Below, piece after piece: positions 60,601-64,000 of a stretch of 64,000 nt of DNA (position 1 is the stretch's first letter; each line of letters begins with the position of its first letter). The position numbers and the translations under genes were made by a program. Source of the stretch: Pelagomonas calceolata (lineage: Eukaryota; Sar; Pelagophyceae; Pelagomonadales; Pelagomonadaceae); NCBI GenBank assembly GCA_918797485.1, contig CAKKNE010000004.1:2356001-2420000 (forward strand). The letters are read 5' to 3'. The notes under the pieces were generated by a model. It saw only the letters and a list, made by a program, of their open reading frames with translations. It was not told the origin of the DNA and made no database searches.

Positions 60601-63249
60601 TCTATGTTTACGTCGGCGGCGCAGACGCCCTGAGCGATCCAGAGGTCGCTCTCTCCGCTTGCGTTCACGCCACAAGGGATGTTCATTTTGGCCTTGGCCG
60701 CCACGAGAGCGCGGCTGATGGCTTTCAGCACTTTCAGATCTTCGGGCGTGCCGTCGTTGCTAAAGGGTGATCGCCAGCGCCGCTCCAGTAATCGCGCGCG
60801 GTCGTCGGCGTCGTCCTCGTCCCCGATGAACGTCTCCGGCAGGATCTCGATCTCCCGACACGCAGCTTCGAGCTTCGCGAGGTGATCGGGCGTCGCGCCC
60901 TCGTCCAGAATCCCATCTGAGCCGTCGGCCTTCGTCCACAGCAGCGTGCCCTCGATGAACTTGTTCATCAACTCGTGGAGGAACCGCACGTCGCCGCCGG
61001 CGCGGTCGCGTTCGTCCATCAACATGTTGCTGATCACGATGATCGCCTGGCAGAACAACATGTTGCCCGCCTTCTTGATCTTCGCGGCGGCCTTGACCTC
61101 GAGGCAGCGGTGGCCTGCGCGGTATTAGCCCATGAGTGTACTCTCAACACACGCCATCGAGCAGACGCGATGGCGATTTGATTTCGATTTCTGCACAGGC
61201 CTTGCTTGAAGCTCCCTTAATCATCGAGGGTCGTAACAACAGCTGGACTCCGGTCAGCGTGGGGTCGATGACCAGCATACCCTTGCAAAGACCGATTCTA
61301 ATCTGACACGCCGTGACGCGCGTGCCCATCGCCCGCGAAACGAGGTCTGCCAGCCCCTGAGATATGACGCCACAACCGTCGGACCAGCAGTAGCCGGCTC
61401 GCCAGACGTCCGGGATGACACTTATTTGGTGCGGCGCCAGCGTCACCGTAGGGATGGTAGCCGTGAACGCTAACGAAACGCGGTGGCCGAGCTTCGAGTC
61501 CTTGACGCCTGTAAAGTCGCCGAGCGACTGCAGAAAGTTCTCGGCGGAATAGAAGCGGTCCAGCTCGTCGGCTTCAGGGCGCGTCCGGAGGAAATGAATA
61601 GTAGGGCTGATGCCCTTGTCGAAGAGGTAGTAGCAGTCCTCGTCGCAGCACTGAATCGGCGCGAGCTCGCCGCCGCGCTTCGTGAAGTGCTCGACGATCT
61701 CTCCCGCGTCGAATTTGATGCGCGAACTCACAAAGCGGTCTGCGGCCGCCAACTCAAAGTGCGTCGCCCTCGAGTGCCCACGGAACTCGATAGAATTTGG
61801 CACAAGAATGACCGTGCCCGTCTGCATGTCGTGGTCGAGCCGCGCCCGCAGGTTTGGCACCTGCACTCGTGCTTTTGCCGACGTATCTGCACCGCCCGAG
61901 AAGAGCGCGCGCTCGTTGGAAATCCGATGTCGCAGCGCGTCGTCCATTGCCGCTTCCGTAGCTCTCGAGAAGAGACGCAGAGCTTCGTCGGGCGATCTAG
62001 TATCTTTGCGCTCCTCAGCGAGCCGTCCGACGAGCGCCGCCAGAGGATCGCCGAGCGCGACGGCCGTGTGCCAGGACTCGAGCTGACCGCGCCGCCGGCG
62101 GTTCCAATTCTGTGCCACCGTGGTGACGACCTTGGTCGAGAACGCCCTTGCGACGTTTTCGCACGTGACCTGGTCCTTGAGCGGCTCGTTCTTGAGAAGT
62201 GCGGCTTCCAGCGCGAAGCGAATGCAGAACGGGAGTCCTTTCGATTTCGCGAGGCTTCGAAAGTCCTCGAGCAGTGCCGCGACGTTTAACGCGCGTAAAC
62301 CTTCCCTCCGCGGCGGGTCTAGCTTGACCAAGTCGAGCATTTTACAAGCCATGCGTTGGCCCTGGAAGACGGAGAGCTGCGCGCGCCTCTCGTCTAATTC
62401 CTGCTTAGCAGTCGCTCTCGACTCGTTGAGAGCACTCTGATACTCGGGGTTCTTGCTATTTGCGACGCACTCCTCCCATAATTTGCGGCTTGCTATATTC
62501 TGAAGGTTTTCTACTATAGGAGTCGCTTCGTAAGCGGTTGGCGCGGCCGGCGTCGCGATCGCAATCTCCGGCGCGGGCGGAGCGATGCGCCGGGCGCCGC
62601 CCACGCCATAGGGCCGCGAGCCGTACCTCGGGCACCGTCTACAGATAAAGGTGGGCTGCTTTAATGGTATCGGTGCGCCCTGGGCGTACATACCCTCGCC
62701 GAACGTCATGTTGTAGTGAGGCTCGCCGATGCCATTGCTGAACGGCGTCTCGAGGTCAGTCGCCGGCCGCCCGTAGCCGCACCGTTCGCATAGGCAAATG
62801 ACGACCGGCTCCGTCGTCGCGTGCCCGCCGAAGATCGCTCGATATAATCCGTCGTCGCCGGGTACTTCGAGTATTTTCGGTTTCGCGTAGCGCCGAACGT
62901 GAATAGCCGCGTCCTGCTCGTGCGCGTCCTCAGCCGGCGTGGGCTGCGGTTCGACGTCTCGCGCGGCGGCTATGTCCTCCCTAAGGTCCAAACGGCGACG
63001 TAGCGCCGGCTGCGCCGGCTGCGCTGCGGACCGCTGCTGCGGTCGCTGCGGCTCGTCGGCCGTGTTCGCAAACGCTCCTCCGCTTCGCGGTTTTTTCGCT
63101 TCAACGCGCGGCGCTTGCTGCTGCGCTCGCAGCGCCTGCGCGACTGCGGCCGCTGCGTCGAGGTCTAATGCATGATCAACACGACGCGGCTGCGGCGCCT
63201 CGTCGGCAGCAGCCAGCGGTCTGAATTTAGTAGGAGTCCTGCGCGGCAT
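57681..63249 (-). CDS. RNA-dependent RNA polymerase (RDR) with UIM-like repeats and SAM domain, three exons
   Basis: Exons 63249-61197, 61114-60179 and 60094-57681; 1800 residues. N-terminal 250: Ala/Arg-rich, with a zinc-ribbon-like pair of C-x-x-C (CLCERCGYG, CRRCPRYG). Palm and catalytic core: RPSMIKGASSK, then the metal site GGDNDGDELYF at about residue 920 (60388-60402), the cellular RDR D-x-D-G-D. The C-terminal third holds at least four UIM-like repeats (EDAEMERALAESK, EEDIDAVLAASLAA, EDAELARALAASS, TEDLGAAVAASMAE), a coiled coil (ISRLRDENQNLRNLQQI), and a SAM domain at the end (LSGLLELFIENEIDDDALAH, LVEVGVPAGAARRIL). It makes double-stranded RNA for silencing; the C-terminus may dock to ubiquitinated partners. 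Confidence 0.88.
60095..60170 (-). mobile_element. Introner element in RDR gene, exact target duplication
   Basis: 76 bp. Plus-strand ends are CTGTGTGGAAATCAACCAG and TTGATTTCACACAG (one C lost on the right). Flanks are GCGCAGAC at 60087-60094 and at 60171-60178, an exact 8-bp duplication. On the gene's strand this reads GTCTGCGC, whose first GT is the donor; the intron 60178-60095 is 84 bases, ends in CAG, and is in frame with no stop. Confidence 0.93.
61115..61198 (-). mobile_element. Intron 1 of RDR, degenerate introner
   Basis: The spliced part is 61196-61115 (82 bases). It keeps the family's right end (TTGATTTCGATTTCTGCACAG on the plus strand, repeat partly duplicated) and a core ACGCCATCGAGCAGACGCGATGGCG. 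The left repeat is lost. Donor GTGCAG lies inside the repeat, acceptor GCGCAG. Phase 1 joins SSKA to HRCLEVKAA. An older copy than the one at 60095. Confidence 0.7.
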
Positions 63250-63431
63250 TGCTGCACTAATCCATGCCTTCTTGCTGAGTGGTTACAATTTTGCTGCGTT
63301 CGAGCAGTACGACCGTTTAGTCTCAAGGCTGCAAAAGAGTTGTGCGCTCTAGTTGTGCTGCGTTCGAAGTGAAACTCTCACGCTGCAAACGAGTGCTCTC
63401 CGCAAAAAAAGAGGGCTGCTCTTCGGGAATT

Positions 63432-63449
63432 CTAGTGTGTCTACACAAG
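63432..63449 (-). promoter_or_regulatory. Partial CTAG element, RDR gene
   Basis: On the minus strand CTTGTGTAGACACACTAG; only one CTAG end remains. It lies 182 bases upstream of the RDR ATG at 63249. Confidence 0.35.
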
Positions 63450-63480
63450 CTCCTAATTTACGCACCGTAACAATAAGTAA

Positions 63481-64000
63481 TTAATTACCCCTCACCACGC
63501 TCGCCAGCGCATCATCATCGTCATCAAACCCCTTTGGAAACAACGCCTTCTCCAGCGCCGCGACGTCGGGCACGACGACGTCGAAGTGCCCCGACGCCTC
63601 CAATTTCGACGCGGCATGGCTGCCATAGCTGCAGCCAACGGCCGCTCCGTATCCAGCGGCCCGCGCCGCGGCTCCATCAGTAGGGGCGTCGCCCACGTAT
63701 ATGCATCCCTTCGGCTCGAGCCCCAAATCAGCAGCGACGCGGAGGCAGCCGTCCGGGAACGGCTTCGCGCGTTCGACGGAATCGGCGCCGTGGACCGACC
63801 CGAACGCGCCCCGCGCGTTGTTTACCAAGAGCACGGCCTCGGCGTACGCGACGGCTGCGTTCGTTAAAGCGCCGAGCACCGCGCCGCTGTCCCGCAGCCG
63901 TTCCAGTAGCGGCCTCAAGCCGGGATAGAAGCCCGCCGTCTCCGTCGATACCAACGCAATGTACTCCCGATCGAACTCAGCACCCAATCGCCGCCCGAGG
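63481..64000 (-). CDS. HAD-superfamily phosphatase, 5' part missing (right window edge)
   Basis: The frame is open to the right edge, so the true start lies outside. Visible: YPGLRPLLERLRDSGAVLG, GALTNAA (motif II Thr/Ser), AKPFPDG (motif III Lys), and YVGDAPTDGAAARAAGY (motif IV G-D). This is the phosphoglycolate-phosphatase-like C1-type arrangement; motif I (DxDx) is expected upstream. The tail DDDDDALASVVRGN is acidic. It probably removes phosphate from a small metabolite. Confidence 0.75.
   Translation of the reverse strand, partial: LGRRLGAEFDREYIALVSTETAGFYPGLRPLLERLRDSGAVLGALTNAAVAYAEAVLLVNNARGAFGSVHGADSVERAKPFPDGCLRVAADLGLEPKGCIYVGDAPTDGAAARAAGYGAAVGCSYGSHAASKLEASGHFDVVVPDVAALEKALFPKGFDDDDDALASVVRGN

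Overview
This is a nuclear segment from a eukaryote, visibly GC-rich and gene-dense, with about 40 protein genes and almost no repeats. A photosynthetic stramenopile, most likely a pelagophyte picoalga (Pelagomonas/Aureococcus type), fits best. The reasons are mostly single-exon genes, N-terminal plastid or mitochondrial leaders (leucyl-tRNA synthetase, RsmE-type methyltransferase, a twin-arginine lumen-type leader), and short mobile introns with 15-bp terminal inverted repeats and 8-bp target duplications. These look like the introner elements known from Aureococcus and other picoalgae. Two flagellar genes (MYCBPAP-like, CFAP299) point to a flagellated relative. The species is an inference.

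Layout. 1-6.8 kb: a GRAM-domain gene cut by the window edge, an EF-hand protein, an SH3b-like protein, an unknown protein, UDP-glucose dehydrogenase, a cold-shock-like protein, then decayed gene tails with an introner remnant. 6.8-21.9 kb: MFSD5-like transporter, ZSWIM7/SWS1, luminal EF-hand protein, prolyl 4-hydroxylase, RsmE, UBA3, CARM1, Mrp/HCF101-like ATPase, class I DnaJ, plastid NAD(P)-binding protein, an unknown secreted protein, and a MYND-TPR protein. 21.9-37.9 kb: a MYCBPAP/phosphoglycerate-kinase-like fusion, a PC-esterase, SMARCD/SWP73, an unknown 552-residue protein, a RelA/SpoT-like-ankyrin protein, and organellar LeuRS. 38-57.6 kb: kelch, calpain, PH-domain protein, two small genes, MFS transporter, p24/TMED, Mpv17, R3H-like, ornithine decarboxylase family, GT2, a DEK-HMG-Claspin-like protein, and CFAP299. 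57.6-64 kb: an 1800-residue RNA-dependent RNA polymerase (RDR) with ubiquitin-interacting-like repeats and a SAM domain, and a HAD phosphatase cut by the right edge.

Organisation. Genes alternate strands over long stretches. Most convergent pairs end 5-95 bases apart. Many 5' regions carry one copy of a 19-23 bp element bounded by CTAG at both ends (CTAGCG...CACTAG), usually 130-300 bases upstream of the ATG and pointing towards it. It is probably a promoter or transcription-start signal.

Most notable: (i) the introner family, with one exact target duplication in the RDR gene and one copy in LeuRS that no GT-AG choice can splice in frame; (ii) the CTAG-bounded element; (iii) the RDR with its unusual C-terminus; (iv) a piece of about 100 bp of RDR coding sequence repeated at the end of an unrelated PH-domain gene 17 kb away; (v) several unusual protein fusions. 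All calls come from reading the sequence and translations; no database search was run.
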